DNA of 64,000 nucleotides from Pseudoprevotella muciniphila (GTDB taxonomy: Bacteria; Bacteroidota; Bacteroidia; Bacteroidales; Bacteroidaceae). Where the stretch lies: assembly GCF_003265305.2 (NCBI RefSeq), contig NZ_CP033459.1:806001-870000 (forward strand), written 5' to 3'. Shown piece after piece: positions 45,902 through 56,600 of the stretch (the first letter of the stretch is position 1; every line of letters starts with the position of its first letter). Made by a program: the position numbers and the translations under genes. The notes under the pieces are model-generated. The model saw only the letters and a list, made by a program, of their open reading frames with translations, ran no database searches and had not been told where the DNA came from.

Positions 45902-46930
45902 TCAAACGGCATCTTCATTGAACATGTATTCTGTTTGATAATCCTGATTGCTTTTTACCAACGCATAAGCGATGTGGATTAGTTTGTTTTTGACATTGTT
46001 AATGGCTACACCGTACAGTTTTCCTTGATCTATCTTCCGTTGATAGTATCGTTGTATGGCATCATTGTGCTGGATGGCACTTCTGGCAGCCATAGAGAGC
46101 AGGCCTTTGAGTCTGCGATTGCTTAGGTGTCTCACATCCTGTCTTGAGTTGATAGTTGTGCCAGAGGTGTTGCGGAAAGAGGCGACCCCACAGTATGTGG
46201 CCATCTTGTTGGCTGTCGGGATGTTTTGAAAATTTCCTGAGAAAACCATCAGGGCGACAGTGACCACCAGTCCGAAGCCTTTGATGGATTTCACATGTTC
46301 ATAATTTCTTTCTAGTTGTTCGTCTGAACGAATTACCTCCATCATGGCGTTTTCGCACTCAGCAATGCTGCGTTCTAGCCGCTTTATTTCGTTATTGGTG
46401 TCGCGGCAGATGAACTTGGCTGCTTTGCTGACGGCATCGCCTTGGCTTTTCATGGCTTTTTGGCGGTTCTTGACACCTTTTAGCTTATCCACAAGGTTCT
46501 GGCGATACATGAACAGGTCTTTCAGCGCGGCCAGTTCCTTGTTTGGTATTTTGAAAAAGTTGATTTTATCGGGATGTCTGCGAGCATAGTCGGCTATGGC
46601 CATAGAGTCCGCCTTGTCATTCTTGCCTCGACGAATGCCCAAACTCTGTTTGATTTGGAGTGCGCTCTCTCGCCAAACGTGCATCTCATTCTCAACCAAC
46701 CAGTGGCACATCTGCTTGTCATATGCGCCCGTGGTCTCGCAGCAGAACAGCCATTGCCCAGTATTGGTGTCACGAAGAGCATGTTTCAGGTCGCGGACCA
46801 TTGAGCGGTAGCCTTTCTTGCTGTTCGGGTACTGTGCCAGATACTTCGGTTGCTGCTGGAAATCCGACTCTACAAAACTCACGTCAATAGTTTCTTTAGA
46901 AACATCAATGCCGATAAAAATCTTTTTCAT
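45902..46930 (-). CDS. IS110-family transposase
   Basis: A 342-residue transposase with the N-terminal DEDD domain (FIGIDVSKETIDVSFVESDF, WLFCCETTGAYDKQMCHWLV, GKNDKADSMAIADYARR) and the C-terminal Transposase_20 domain (VKSIKGFGLVVTVALMVFSG, MATYCGVASFRNTSGTTINS). Both parts are complete. IS110 recombinases use a bridge RNA encoded in the element's non-coding end to choose donor and target. The hairpin-rich sequence just upstream of the gene is a candidate. Confidence 0.93.
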   Translation of the reverse strand: MKKIFIGIDVSKETIDVSFVESDFQQQPKYLAQYPNSKKGYRSMVRDLKHALRDTNTGQWLFCCETTGAYDKQMCHWLVENEMHVWRESALQIKQSLGIRRGKNDKADSMAIADYARRHPDKINFFKIPNKELAALKDLFMYRQNLVDKLKGVKNRQKAMKSQGDAVSKAAKFICRDTNNEIKRLERSIAECENAMMEVIRSDEQLERNYEHVKSIKGFGLVVTVALMVFSGNFQNIPTANKMATYCGVASFRNTSGTTINSRQDVRHLSNRRLKGLLSMAARSAIQHNDAIQRYYQRKIDQGKLYGVAINNVKNKLIHIAYALVKSNQDYQTEYMFNEDAV

Positions 46931-47190
46931 ACCTTTGTCGTACTTGAATTTTACATTTGATTGACCGTAATTAGTTGGGAATTACCACCCTAAATAGGTT
47001 TCAAACCTAACTTCCTAATTGACTTTCAACTAATAAAATCCAGGGAGGCCAACAACTAAAAATAGGCTCAAAACCTAGCGGACACCATTGACTATCTCCC
47101 TGGCGGTCAATCGTTACCTTACTACGACAAAGGTAATGAAAGCCGTGCAGCGATGAATAGTTTGATTAAAAACTTTCATCGCTGCAAAGT
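46931..47190. other. Hairpin-rich non-coding region upstream of the transposase
   Basis: Inverted pairs ATTGACCG/CGGTCAAT (about 46960 and 47105) and CCAGGGAG/CTCCCTGG (about 47040 and 47096), then a hairpin GCAGCGATGAA/TTCATCGCTGC (47146-47186). A minus-strand TAACTTTG (47192-47185) preceded by TTG at 19 bases could start transcription through it. A bridge RNA or a leader is possible. Confidence 0.4.
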
Positions 47191-47227
47191 TAGGGCGGAC
47201 AACAATAAAAACAAAAAAGGTATTATT

Positions 47228-47617
47228 ATGGCAAATAAAAACTACCTAGTAAGACCGGAAAGCAGCCCAAAGGCTGCACCGGTCAGGAAGAAGGACGTTA
47301 CGGAAGTCCTTCTGGAAGTTAACGAACTGGCAGAGAAGCTGCTTGAACAGATGGCTGAACTCAACACAAAGTACAAGGTCCTGCATAAGGACGGACTTCC
47401 GTTGAGGATGGAGGGACGCTCCAGAGAATTGTTTGAAACACTTTTTGCCCGAATGAAAGAGTTGCCCGCCCAAGTGGACAAGGCAGCAGCTGAAGGCATG
47501 GAAAAAACCATCAAACGACTTGATGATGAAATCACAAAGGTCAGGAACTACTGCATCATTGGAACTATAGTCATCAATGTGTTGTTTGCTCTTTTGGCAT
47601 TTACGCTATTTGTATAA
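47228..47617 (+). CDS. Small coiled-coil protein with C-terminal membrane anchor
   Basis: A 129-residue protein from the ATG at 47228. The N-terminus is basic and Pro-rich (NYLVRPESSPKAAPVRKKDV), the middle an amphipathic helix (EVNELAEKLLEQMAELNTKY), and the end a single membrane helix (YCIIGTIVINVLFALLAFTL). The layout resembles accessory proteins of Bacteroidetes mobilisable elements, but I do not recognise the family. It stands between the IS110 element and the convergent minus-strand operon. Confidence 0.6.
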   Translation: MANKNYLVRPESSPKAAPVRKKDVTEVLLEVNELAEKLLEQMAELNTKYKVLHKDGLPLRMEGRSRELFETLFARMKELPAQVDKAAAEGMEKTIKRLDDEITKVRNYCIIGTIVINVLFALLAFTLFV

Positions 47618-47624
47618 CATTATC

Positions 47625-47668
47625 AAAAATGTCTTCGTTATCTATGGGGTAACGAAGGCATTTCAATA
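47625..47668. terminator. Terminator of the minus-strand defence operon
   Basis: AAATGTCTTCGTTA and TAACGAAGGCATTT pair around a nine-base loop; on the minus strand the stem is followed by TTTTTGAT. It also lies just after the plus-strand gene ending at 47617. Confidence 0.65.
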
Positions 47669-47785
47669 AAGTGGATAGCAACGTGAATAAATCAAAAATA
47701 CGGGGGATAAACATCTTTTGTGGTACTGTTATAGAATCCATCCCCAAAGACCATATACCAGTCTTAATCTTTGCTAATCTTATTG

Positions 47786-48091
47786 TCAAACAAAAAATTG
47801 GTTTATGATTTCCGTTTCCTTGGGATGTAAAAAGCCATCCGCTTTTGCCATACCAACGAATAATGCCTGAGCTTTATTCTTATTCTCATCTGACATCCCG
47901 CTAATAACAAGTTTTGTTTGTATATCATCAATATTTGAAATGTCTTCTAAATCATTGATTGTTATGCAGAAATCTCTATATGTTTTATCCATATACTCTT
48001 CCTCTTTGGGATGAATAACGCCATCAGCTTTCATGATGTGTGAGAGAACCTTTATGATAGCGTATTTCTCTATTGTTGTGAAATTATTCAT
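47786..48091 (-). CDS. Small TerB-domain protein
   Basis: A 101-residue all-helical protein with two TerB-like halves: IKVLSHIMKADGVIHPKEEE and LFVGMAKADGFLHPKETEII. The KADG-x-hP-x-E motif, repeated twice, is typical for the family and may bind a metal. Its ATG overlaps the stop of the helicase-fusion gene by four bases. It is the last gene of the long minus-strand operon. Confidence 0.85.
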   Translation of the reverse strand: MNNFTTIEKYAIIKVLSHIMKADGVIHPKEEEYMDKTYRDFCITINDLEDISNIDDIQTKLVISGMSDENKNKAQALFVGMAKADGFLHPKETEIINQFFV

Positions 48092-50736
48092 AATGTTTGA
48101 TTATAGAAAAAGTTGTGGTAGGTGTCATTACCGATGTTAATTATATACATATTCTCCCTTGCACGAGTTATCGCCGTATATATCGTTTGTGGCGACATGG
48201 AGCGAAATGTCGTGCTATGTAGAGCAAAGTCGCTTTCAAGAATGACTATTACGGAAGGAGACTCCCATCCTTTGAAACTTTGTATGGTAGAGATTTTCAG
48301 GCAACGCTTGTCCGTAGTAAACAATTGTTTTCTTGTTCGCTCAAGCGCCTCAAAATCCCTATTAAATTTCCAATTGGCAGTCTTTTCATCAGTAACGTGA
48401 TGTATTTGCTTTAACCTTTCAAGAGCTTCAGTTGAAATAAAGGTTATTTCTGTTTGTTCATTTGTTCTTTGACGATAAAGGGTGTCAATATTACGCAATA
48501 ATTTTGTTGATGAAGCAAGCACAACAAAGTCTCTTGCTTCGTTGTTGTCATTGGAAATTATACTTATTATATTAGTTACAAGAGCATCGACAGCATTATT
48601 TTGCCTCATGTCATTATACGTTAATATTTGGAAATTGAATGTATTTGACATGGCGTTCTCTGCAGCTATATTATCAGTAGGTAAATTTGCCATGAATTGT
48701 GTTTGAAATGCTGTAGCAAGATTTGCAAGGCGCGGATTTGTAAATCTTCGACTGGTCATTAATTGCCGATTCCATTGTCCGCCAATAACGCCTAAGCGAA
48801 TGTCACCATTTGTGTCTAAAGGTCGTTGATATACATTTTGTTTGGGATCTCCAAACACAACCAGTTCACCATTAGGATCCAAGAGAAAATTCTGCATGAC
48901 TATGCGAAGCCATTCTGTAGTATAGTCTTGCACTTCATCAACGAAGATGGCTGAATATTTCTTATGACCTCTTGAGTTAGCAAAGAAGGCTTCGTCTTGA
49001 TATGAGCCAAAATCAACATGTAACTGACATTCGGCAGCACGTATTCTAAAGAACTGATGATAAGGGTATATATCAATTTTCTCCCATGAGAAATCCTCTC
49101 TAATTTCAGAAAGCCTGAATTTCAGGTAGTTTGCTAAAGTAATGTTATAGGTCAACACTAAAACATCACCTCCTGTGCGTTTCATGGCATTCACAGCCCT
49201 GAAAGCAAGTACCTGGGTCTTTCCAGACCCTGCAACTCCACTAATTTTTTGTTGTGTTATACTACTTTCCGATAGTCTCCTTTGTGCTCCAATAGGCCGC
49301 ATGTCTATACGCCCTTCCTGATAGGAATGCCATGATGGAGAAATTATCTTAGCCAGATTCCTTCTCACAACCTCGTCAAAAGCATTATTGTTGTATAAGA
49401 AACCTATTGTAGTATATAAATTTTGCGAAACTTCTCTACTATCAATAAACTCCTTTCCGAAAATAGATGTGAAGTTAACAATGTTATTTTCTAATCCAAA
49501 GAATTTCTTAATCTCGGTAATTGTGTTTTCTGAGAACACAACCGTCTTTTTGATAAGACTAAAATTCCGACTATTCTCAATCGTGCTCATCAAAAGTTCT
49601 TCTATGCCATCCTTAATGCTAGATTGGCAAAGACTGATCAAATCAATGGGCGATTGATATTTATGGCTATTTATAAATATTTCTTTTTTATCTTCTGAAA
49701 TTACACAATTGTTAAGGTCTTCATTGAACACGTTTAGAAGAAGGACACCTTTATTAGGTCTGACAATAATAAAGTCAACAGCTACTTCATTTACGACAGC
49801 ATCAATATACATTACATCATCCACGGATAGGATATTCTCCAGCCTCCAGGCCACTCTTGCTTTTTGAGGTGATAGAACATGGTTTTGTATTTGCAATCGT
49901 AAATCGTATTCATTATATATTGCCTCATGACTTTCACTCACCAAAGTTAATCTATTAAGGTCAATTGTTGCACCATTATACTCAAAACATCTTGTCATGC
50001 ATGTATATGGATGAGCTGTCCTTTTCGTTCGTGCATAACGTACACTGTCAATCTGGCTGAAATAGCGTTGTTCTCCAAAAACAGAACAGAACTTCTCAAT
50101 TCTATATGCAGCACTATTTTTAGGACCGATACATAAGACGAAATGTCTTCCATGTGCAGATGCTACCATCCTTGCGACTGCCCCTAGGTCGATAGTCGTT
50201 ACATCCAAAATATTAGAAAAAACATGGATGACATTATTATATCTATATCCAACAGGGTTAAGAGTTTTTTCTTCGTCTATGCCGTTTGCTGGAAGGAAAA
50301 GGTTCTTAACGTCTATTTCAACTGCACCATGCGTAACGGTACGGACATTAATGTTTGCACGTTCAATGGCACTACGAGATGGCTCAATAAGCGTTACTTT
50401 CCGTAGCCATTGCAGCAAATTATGCTGTCTTAACACTTCAATTATAGTGACAGAGCCTATACCTTGACCGCATCCCCAGTCAACAATTTCTATACTTCCC
50501 TGAATTTCATTAAAAGGGAAATTCATCATTGCAGCCCGGCACTTGGTTACATGCATATCTCCGTATGCAGACATATAACAGTTTAGAGCCACATCGCTTG
50601 CTAATAGGTCTATGCCATGATTCAGTTCTGGATGTGTCCATGGTCTTCCCTTATATTCTGTTGGCAAAGCATTGTGGCAATAATCTATAATATCGTCAAT
50701 GCTATTACAAAGCCTTATATCTTCTTCGTATGGCAT
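48088..50736 (-). CDS. Methyltransferase-like / NERD-like / SF1 helicase fusion protein
   Basis: An 882-residue protein from the ATG at 50736, which follows the DUF1848 stop by two bases; an upstream ATG at 50790 would overlap that gene. Residues about 60-250 resemble a Rossmann methyltransferase, motif I IEIVDWGCGQGIGS. Residues about 297-345 look like a NERD nuclease segment (VDFIIVRPNKGVLLLNVFNE), but the usual Glu-x-Lys is Asn-Val-Phe, so it may be inactive. Residues 500-865 form a UvrD-like SF1 helicase: Walker A GVAGSGKT, Walker B FVDEVQD, GDPKQNVYQR, STIQSFKGWES and YTAITRARENMYI. I know no named system with this fusion. Confidence 0.83.
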   Translation of the reverse strand: MPYEEDIRLCNSIDDIIDYCHNALPTEYKGRPWTHPELNHGIDLLASDVALNCYMSAYGDMHVTKCRAAMMNFPFNEIQGSIEIVDWGCGQGIGSVTIIEVLRQHNLLQWLRKVTLIEPSRSAIERANINVRTVTHGAVEIDVKNLFLPANGIDEEKTLNPVGYRYNNVIHVFSNILDVTTIDLGAVARMVASAHGRHFVLCIGPKNSAAYRIEKFCSVFGEQRYFSQIDSVRYARTKRTAHPYTCMTRCFEYNGATIDLNRLTLVSESHEAIYNEYDLRLQIQNHVLSPQKARVAWRLENILSVDDVMYIDAVVNEVAVDFIIVRPNKGVLLLNVFNEDLNNCVISEDKKEIFINSHKYQSPIDLISLCQSSIKDGIEELLMSTIENSRNFSLIKKTVVFSENTITEIKKFFGLENNIVNFTSIFGKEFIDSREVSQNLYTTIGFLYNNNAFDEVVRRNLAKIISPSWHSYQEGRIDMRPIGAQRRLSESSITQQKISGVAGSGKTQVLAFRAVNAMKRTGGDVLVLTYNITLANYLKFRLSEIREDFSWEKIDIYPYHQFFRIRAAECQLHVDFGSYQDEAFFANSRGHKKYSAIFVDEVQDYTTEWLRIVMQNFLLDPNGELVVFGDPKQNVYQRPLDTNGDIRLGVIGGQWNRQLMTSRRFTNPRLANLATAFQTQFMANLPTDNIAAENAMSNTFNFQILTYNDMRQNNAVDALVTNIISIISNDNNEARDFVVLASSTKLLRNIDTLYRQRTNEQTEITFISTEALERLKQIHHVTDEKTANWKFNRDFEALERTRKQLFTTDKRCLKISTIQSFKGWESPSVIVILESDFALHSTTFRSMSPQTIYTAITRARENMYIINIGNDTYHNFFYNQTL

Positions 50737-50738
50737 AA

Positions 50739-51803
50739 TTACTTTCCCGTTATGGTATCTGAGAATTTGTTTTGTTGATGACATTTCCAATTATCAATTG
50801 CCAGTTGTTTGGTCGTATTAGCATAGCAATACTCGCAAAGGTGAGGGCAGGTGTTGTATTCACCGATATCCTTTGAGGCCATGCATTCACAGAATGGTCG
50901 CTGCCCCTTGTCTTTCTTGTGTTTACTGATAAAGTAATGGTTATGAGGCAGGAGAATTGCTCCTTCAGGCAACTCGGGGTCGCCAAATAGTGAGGGGGCC
51001 GGTATATCTTCAATCTTAACATTCATGAAATCCATCAGTTCTTTATCATCCCAAGCAAGGCGTGTAATGAGGTCGCCATCTATGCAGCGATTATGCTTGA
51101 TTCCATATTTTTCTATGTCTATCTTCTCACCGCATGTAGCAAGTTGGAAGTTCCATCCACGTTCACGATTCATAGAAGATAGCTTGTCTGCAAACTCTTC
51201 CATCTGCTCGATTTCCCACTCATGGTATGGGATGCCGTTGACTTCAAGATTATGCTTCACCTTTCTGTACATGGCAATATCAGCATAGCTGAAAACCAAC
51301 TTCTCTGTATATTTTTTTAGTTGGTCGCCAATATTCTGCACTTTCCTCAACAAGTCATCCACCGATATGTCATCAGTCAATATCATAGGGTCAAAGCGCC
51401 AAATGATCGCACCCTTACCAAGTTGTTCAACAAGCAACTTGAATGATTCTATACGATTAGCCAAAGAAGGTACTTTTTCAAGTTTCTCTTGTTCATAGTC
51501 ATTCAAAGTGTATTGAACGTAGCATTTGATGTTACGTTCCTTCAATATATGCAGATATGTCAACAACGGACGTGGATTCTTAGACCAAAACACGATGAAG
51601 CGAGTGTTCTCATAAGATACATATGATTTCACCCCATTAAAAGGATTCGTCCATGCCGAATACCCTTTTTCTAATCGGTCAAAGAACCAGTCCGCATAGA
51701 AAGCAGGAATGTCTGTACTTCTACTTGCAGATATGATGATGGGAGCCTGTGCTTTCACAGACTGCCCATCTATCATTATTTCAGTATGTTTCCATGTTGC
51801 CAT
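50739..51803 (-). CDS. DUF1848 family protein
   Basis: A 354-residue DUF1848 protein: ISASRSTDIPAFYADWFFDR, FIVFWSKNPRPLLTYLHIL, YVQYTLNDYEQEKLEK, IWRFDPMIL, and the C-terminal Cys set FCECMASKDIGEYNTCPHLC with EYCYAN, which probably binds an iron-sulfur cluster. The barrel recalls radical-SAM-like enzymes, but the activity is unknown. It begins 31 bases after the DUF262 gene and is followed two bases on by the helicase fusion, so the two are very likely translated together. Confidence 0.85.
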   Translation of the reverse strand: MATWKHTEIMIDGQSVKAQAPIIISASRSTDIPAFYADWFFDRLEKGYSAWTNPFNGVKSYVSYENTRFIVFWSKNPRPLLTYLHILKERNIKCYVQYTLNDYEQEKLEKVPSLANRIESFKLLVEQLGKGAIIWRFDPMILTDDISVDDLLRKVQNIGDQLKKYTEKLVFSYADIAMYRKVKHNLEVNGIPYHEWEIEQMEEFADKLSSMNRERGWNFQLATCGEKIDIEKYGIKHNRCIDGDLITRLAWDDKELMDFMNVKIEDIPAPSLFGDPELPEGAILLPHNHYFISKHKKDKGQRPFCECMASKDIGEYNTCPHLCEYCYANTTKQLAIDNWKCHQQNKFSDTITGK

Positions 51804-51834
51804 CTTGTTTGTTCTTTATAAATAATCTTAAAGG

Positions 51835-53673
51835 TTACAGCTCCCATATATTATTTGCAATCTGAGAGTACAAAACACATCTTTGCTCTATAGCTGATTT
51901 GTCAAAATGAGCATAAGACTTGAAGTCAAGATGCTTTGAACTTACAAAGGAGGTAAAGTTCGGATTATTCTGATATGCCTGAGGACAAAGGGATTTTGCC
52001 AGCAGGTTTTCCTTCACATAGTGTGTAATCTTTTCGTCCTCTTTCATATCATTGTACGATTGATTCGTGCCATTGGGAAGTAACACCAGATTACCAATTT
52101 TATTTCGGAAACGCATGAATTCTTCTGGATGCTCAAACTCATCAGTATGCCGGTCAAAATGATCACTCCAAATATGTTCTATCTCAAAAGGCTTGCATTC
52201 TGGATTTGTCATATAGCGCTTGAAGTTGTTGCCCATGCCACTTTGTTCCTCAATATAGGCAGTAATGCGACATAGGAAATACTTTATGAATGGGCCGTTC
52301 TGCCCGTGCAGACGAAGGTCTTTCATACCTGTATCAATATCTAAGTCTTCAACACGCTCTCTTAAAACTTCCAACATTTCGTCATAAGTTTTATTGCGCA
52401 ATGACTTGATGATATTGAACATAGTGTAGGCAATCGAAGATGCAGTATAGGAACGGAAGTTAATTTGTCGTCTAACAACGAAACCGTCAAGGAAACGAGC
52501 AACAAGATTCATCTTCCGCTTGCATTCATCATCGCTGTCGCTTAATTTTAACCCCGCTAGCATCATGGGAGAAGCCAAATAAGGAGAAATACCTCTGAAC
52601 TGGTTATAATAAACCCATTCAAGTCCAGGAATAACATCTTTCATTGCTTCCTGCAATAAAATATATTTATTGAAGAAGAAGCGATAGTTGGTATCAAGGA
52701 AGTTCTCCATACTTCCGTTAATAGCCTCTTTAAGTCTTCCTTTCTCATAGTTGTCCCTAAACCAACTATGGAAACGTACACCTATATGTTCAAAGTCCTC
52801 GTCAACAGAACCAGCTTTGCTCTGGCGTTTTGTTTCTGCAAACTGTGAACGCATCCATACTCGGAAGAAAGCATTATCGTAATCTTTACCGTATGAAAGC
52901 AACTGATGCATATCTCTCTTCCACTGGTCGTTGATGGCTGTCCTCTTGGTATCATCTTGGAACTTAGAAAGAATGAATCCCTTTAGCATATCACTATTGG
53001 TGAGATTGAGTCCTCTATCATTCATCGTCTCGAAGATTGTATATGCATTTTCCTCTGAGTAAGCCTCAATCTTTACAATTACGATATTATTGATAACCCA
53101 ATACATAAAGCTTTCAAGGGACTGCCCTTGAAGGTCTTCAGGAAAGTTTTCTTTGATATCATTATATCGATCGGCCATACAACGTACACTATCTTCATCT
53201 GTTTCTTTGGGGGTGTACTCATTGTTATTATAAAGCCCATCAAGGCAATCTTTGCGTTCTGGGACTTGGATATTGAATGACTTCTCCCCATAGCTGTCAC
53301 TGAAAATCATATTTTGCAAAATTGCACCTTTGGCGACACCCATTGCATGGTACAGATAAATCAGTAAAAGGGTTAAGGAAGTCACACGTTGCTGGCCATC
53401 AATAATACTCATTGTAGCATCATCTTTTGCGATTACAATAATGGATCCCATGAAATATGTAGCATAATTTGCAACATCCTTTGTTGAATGCTCTGGCCTA
53501 TAGTCAGCACGAAAAGCATTATACAAATCGTCAATTAACTGGTCTATGTTTTCTTTCTGCCATCGATACTCTCTTTGGAAATAGTCGATGGAATACTTAT
53601 TGTTGCTCAGAATGTCCTTCAAAGGATATTCTTTGGCCACTATCTTTTTATTCTGTATTGTACTCATTACCAC
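51835..53673 (-). CDS. GmrSD-like DUF262/DUF1524 restriction protein
   Basis: A 612-residue protein (610 from the ATG at 53667). The DUF262 domain shows YFQREYRWQKENIDQLIDD and the nucleotide-handling motif IIDGQQRVTSLTLLLIYLYH; the C-terminal DUF1524/HNH part shows FEIEHIWSDHF and MRFRNKIGNLVLLPNGTNQS. Proteins of this layout (GmrSD, SspE, BrxU) cut modified or unmodified phage DNA using NTP. It lies 19 bases behind hsdR in the same operon, adding a second restriction activity. Confidence 0.88.
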   Translation of the reverse strand: MVMSTIQNKKIVAKEYPLKDILSNNKYSIDYFQREYRWQKENIDQLIDDLYNAFRADYRPEHSTKDVANYATYFMGSIIVIAKDDATMSIIDGQQRVTSLTLLLIYLYHAMGVAKGAILQNMIFSDSYGEKSFNIQVPERKDCLDGLYNNNEYTPKETDEDSVRCMADRYNDIKENFPEDLQGQSLESFMYWVINNIVIVKIEAYSEENAYTIFETMNDRGLNLTNSDMLKGFILSKFQDDTKRTAINDQWKRDMHQLLSYGKDYDNAFFRVWMRSQFAETKRQSKAGSVDEDFEHIGVRFHSWFRDNYEKGRLKEAINGSMENFLDTNYRFFFNKYILLQEAMKDVIPGLEWVYYNQFRGISPYLASPMMLAGLKLSDSDDECKRKMNLVARFLDGFVVRRQINFRSYTASSIAYTMFNIIKSLRNKTYDEMLEVLRERVEDLDIDTGMKDLRLHGQNGPFIKYFLCRITAYIEEQSGMGNNFKRYMTNPECKPFEIEHIWSDHFDRHTDEFEHPEEFMRFRNKIGNLVLLPNGTNQSYNDMKEDEKITHYVKENLLAKSLCPQAYQNNPNFTSFVSSKHLDFKSYAHFDKSAIEQRCVLYSQIANNIWEL

Positions 53674-53692
53674 CTTGCTTTAAACATTTGTA

Positions 53693-56600
53693 TTACGGTT
53701 CTATAAACACTGGCATACCTTTTTCGTTTACTGGGTTTATCTTTATTAGCTTCTCTATTAGACCATGATTTGTCAAAAGACTTAAATCTATGTCTAATGG
53801 TTCTATAGAGAAAGTCATGTAACTCTTACGCGGATTCTTATTCGGATAGTTCATCGCTTTTAGTTCTTCCCTGCCCATCTCCTTATGCCCTGTAATAGTA
53901 TAGGCTGACAGCTTATCAGGTTTACCGAATTCATAAAGGATTAAAAGGGAAGCTCTTCCGAACATCTCTCTATGCTCTTCCATAGAACCCTTGGTCTTAC
54001 CTAGCCTTACATTATATATACTATGCGCGAGAATCCATTCTTTCTGTTTCTTGTCCTTGGCACACCCCACAATGATGGTTTTATCACCCCCAAAGAAATC
54101 TATGATGTTCTGATCAAAGCGATTCCATTTATAGCACTCAAATGGCTCTGCTGCCATCATCATCTCGCTTTCTTCAATAGGAGCGTACATGGAAATCACA
54201 GGTATAGAAGTAGTCTTTACATCATTATAATCCACATCCTCGTTTTCCTTGAAATTCTCCACCTGCTCCATTACTTCGCGGAACACTTCTGGAGTGTACT
54301 GAGGTGGATAGCCATTCTTGACAAGGCAAATCTTGATGTCTTGTTTCAACTGGTCGCGAACTCGCTGATTATTGAGCCAATCAGCAAAGGACGATTTTGC
54401 ATCAATGATATCTCGAATCTTGCATGCAAGACTCTTACACTTATCGTTGATAAAAATACCATCCACCTCCTTGTCTTCTCCATATTCGAAGTTGTTTTTA
54501 TCTCTTAAATGAATCAAAATATCATAAAATGCCTTCTCCTCAAAAGTAAGTCCTAATTTGCGGAAACTCTCTCTATCGGCTTGCATACCTTTGAGAATGT
54601 TAAGAGCCTGCTCAGTGGCATTCTTGATGATACTTTCTGCCGTTGCTTCCTGAGTTGCGCCAGCTTCTTGCTCCGATAGGAATTTGCGCCTGTCATGGTA
54701 CTCCTGAATGGTAGCCTCCAACATATCCTGAAATTTTTTCGAGGCAATCTGATTTGTCTTCCCGTATTCTGTAATTTGTTTTCGAAGAAGTTTTATTAGA
54801 GTTTCCAACTTTGATGCTGGCATCTTAATTTCATCAAGCCTTTCTGTGAACTCTGGTCCAAAGATGTCCATTTCTTCACCTTCTTCAAGAATGCTCTCCA
54901 CATTATTGTACTTCAAAGCTTCTTCCACCATCTTTGCTACTCGCCTATTCATAGTGTCGGTATCTGGAGCATCAGTTCCATTCATCTTATAGACCATACC
55001 TGCAATAGCCATGAAACATTGTGCCAGAGCAGATTCCTCTTCACCAAGTTCTCCAGAAGGCTGACAAAGGTCGTAAGCCTTGCGCATTCTCTTTACATTT
55101 TGAAGAAAATAAGTCTTGAATGAAACTTTTTTTGTTTTCTTTCCATCCTTGTTGATAGTGTTAAAACTTTCATTTGACGAAAAAACATACTCCGCAGCTC
55201 TTGCCAACAGTGTATATCTTATTATAGGGCCTGTCTCCGGATTCAGGAATGGGGTCAGATCATAATTTCTGAACAAAGCCTTCAAAATCTCCATGTACTC
55301 ACGGAAGATGAGAGTAGCCTGTTCTATGTCATCTTCGGTTAATGCAACAGAATTGTCGCCACCATACATTTTTCTGGCTTCCAACATCTGGTCACGAATG
55401 CCGATATAGTCAACTATCAAGCCATACTCCTTGCCTGGGTATTTTCGGTTAGCACGGCTGATGGTCTGTATCAATGAATGTTTCTGCAACGGCTTATCGT
55501 TATACATGTAGGTAAGACATTCCACATCGAAACCCGTTATCCACATATCCACAACAATGACAATTCGGAAATTGGAATGTACCTGTTTGAAAGCAGCATC
55601 CAAGTCTTCCGACCGTTGGTCGTTCTTCACTCCTCCAAGATAATTGTACATATCTTTTTCGTCATTACTTCCAACACTGGCTACCATCGCTATAGTCGGC
55701 ATTTCCTTCAGTTCTTTAAGCTCTTCTGGCGAAACATTGACATCTTCAGGTGTTTTCCTCTCATCAAACCATTCAGGATAATGAGCCTTAAATTTCAACA
55801 GCAAGTCGTAAGCAATCTTCCTATTTGAGCATACTATCATTGCTTTCTGTACTCTGTCTGGGTCGTTGGCAACAGAAGACACGTAATGGTCATGTATGTC
55901 AACGGCAAGTTTTTCGAGTCGGTCGGGTTCGCCAAGTATCATCTCTAACGAGCTCATGGCCTTCTTGCTCTTTGCAATATCCTCTTTTGTTGAACCTTCG
56001 TCTGCGCACTTGGCGTAATAAGCCTCAATCTCTTTGGCTTTCTCCTGATTCAGCAGTACTTTGGCTATGCGTGGATGATACTTGATAGGCACAGTTATCT
56101 TGTCCGCAACAGCCTGATCCATCGTATAGCGGTCTATCTCGTCACCGAAAGTCTGGTAGGTTTCAGCGATGGGTGTTCCTGTAAAGCCTACGAATGTTGC
56201 ATTTGGCAAGGCTTCGCGCAGAACCTTGGCGTATGGCTTTGATATCATGGCCCGCATATTCTCGTCTGCATCCTCACTGAACTGAATACGCTTTGAGCCT
56301 TCTATCTGTGTACGATGTGCTTCATCGCTGAAGCAGATGATGTTGCTTCGTTCATTGACAAGTCCAATCGGGTCATCCTTCCTGTCGCAGAACTTCTGGA
56401 TAGTGCAGATGAAGAAACCTCCGCTATCTCTCAGACTAAGTTCTTCACGCAGCTTTTTGCGGCTTGGCACAACTGAAACCTCGCCCAAGCCCAGAAACTC
56501 AGTACTCTTGGTAAAGAGTTTTGCTCCTTGCTTTTGAAGGTCTTCACGGTCAACAATCATCAAGATAGTTGGCGAGCCTATCTCTGCTGCACAACGCAAT

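Larger units (their letters stand above)
45365..47086 (-). mobile_element. IS110-family insertion sequence
   Basis: Bounded by inverted copies of GGTGTCCGCTA (45365-45375 and 47086-47076) around an IS110-type transposase gene. Long non-coding flanks lie on both sides of the gene: 537 bases downstream and 150 upstream. The exact ends cannot be fixed without an empty site, since IS110 elements have no classical terminal repeats. Confidence 0.65.

Noticed and set aside
47601-47789. Minus-strand frame of 62 codons
   Set aside because: Covers the terminator hairpin at 47625-47668 and overlaps the end of a better gene.
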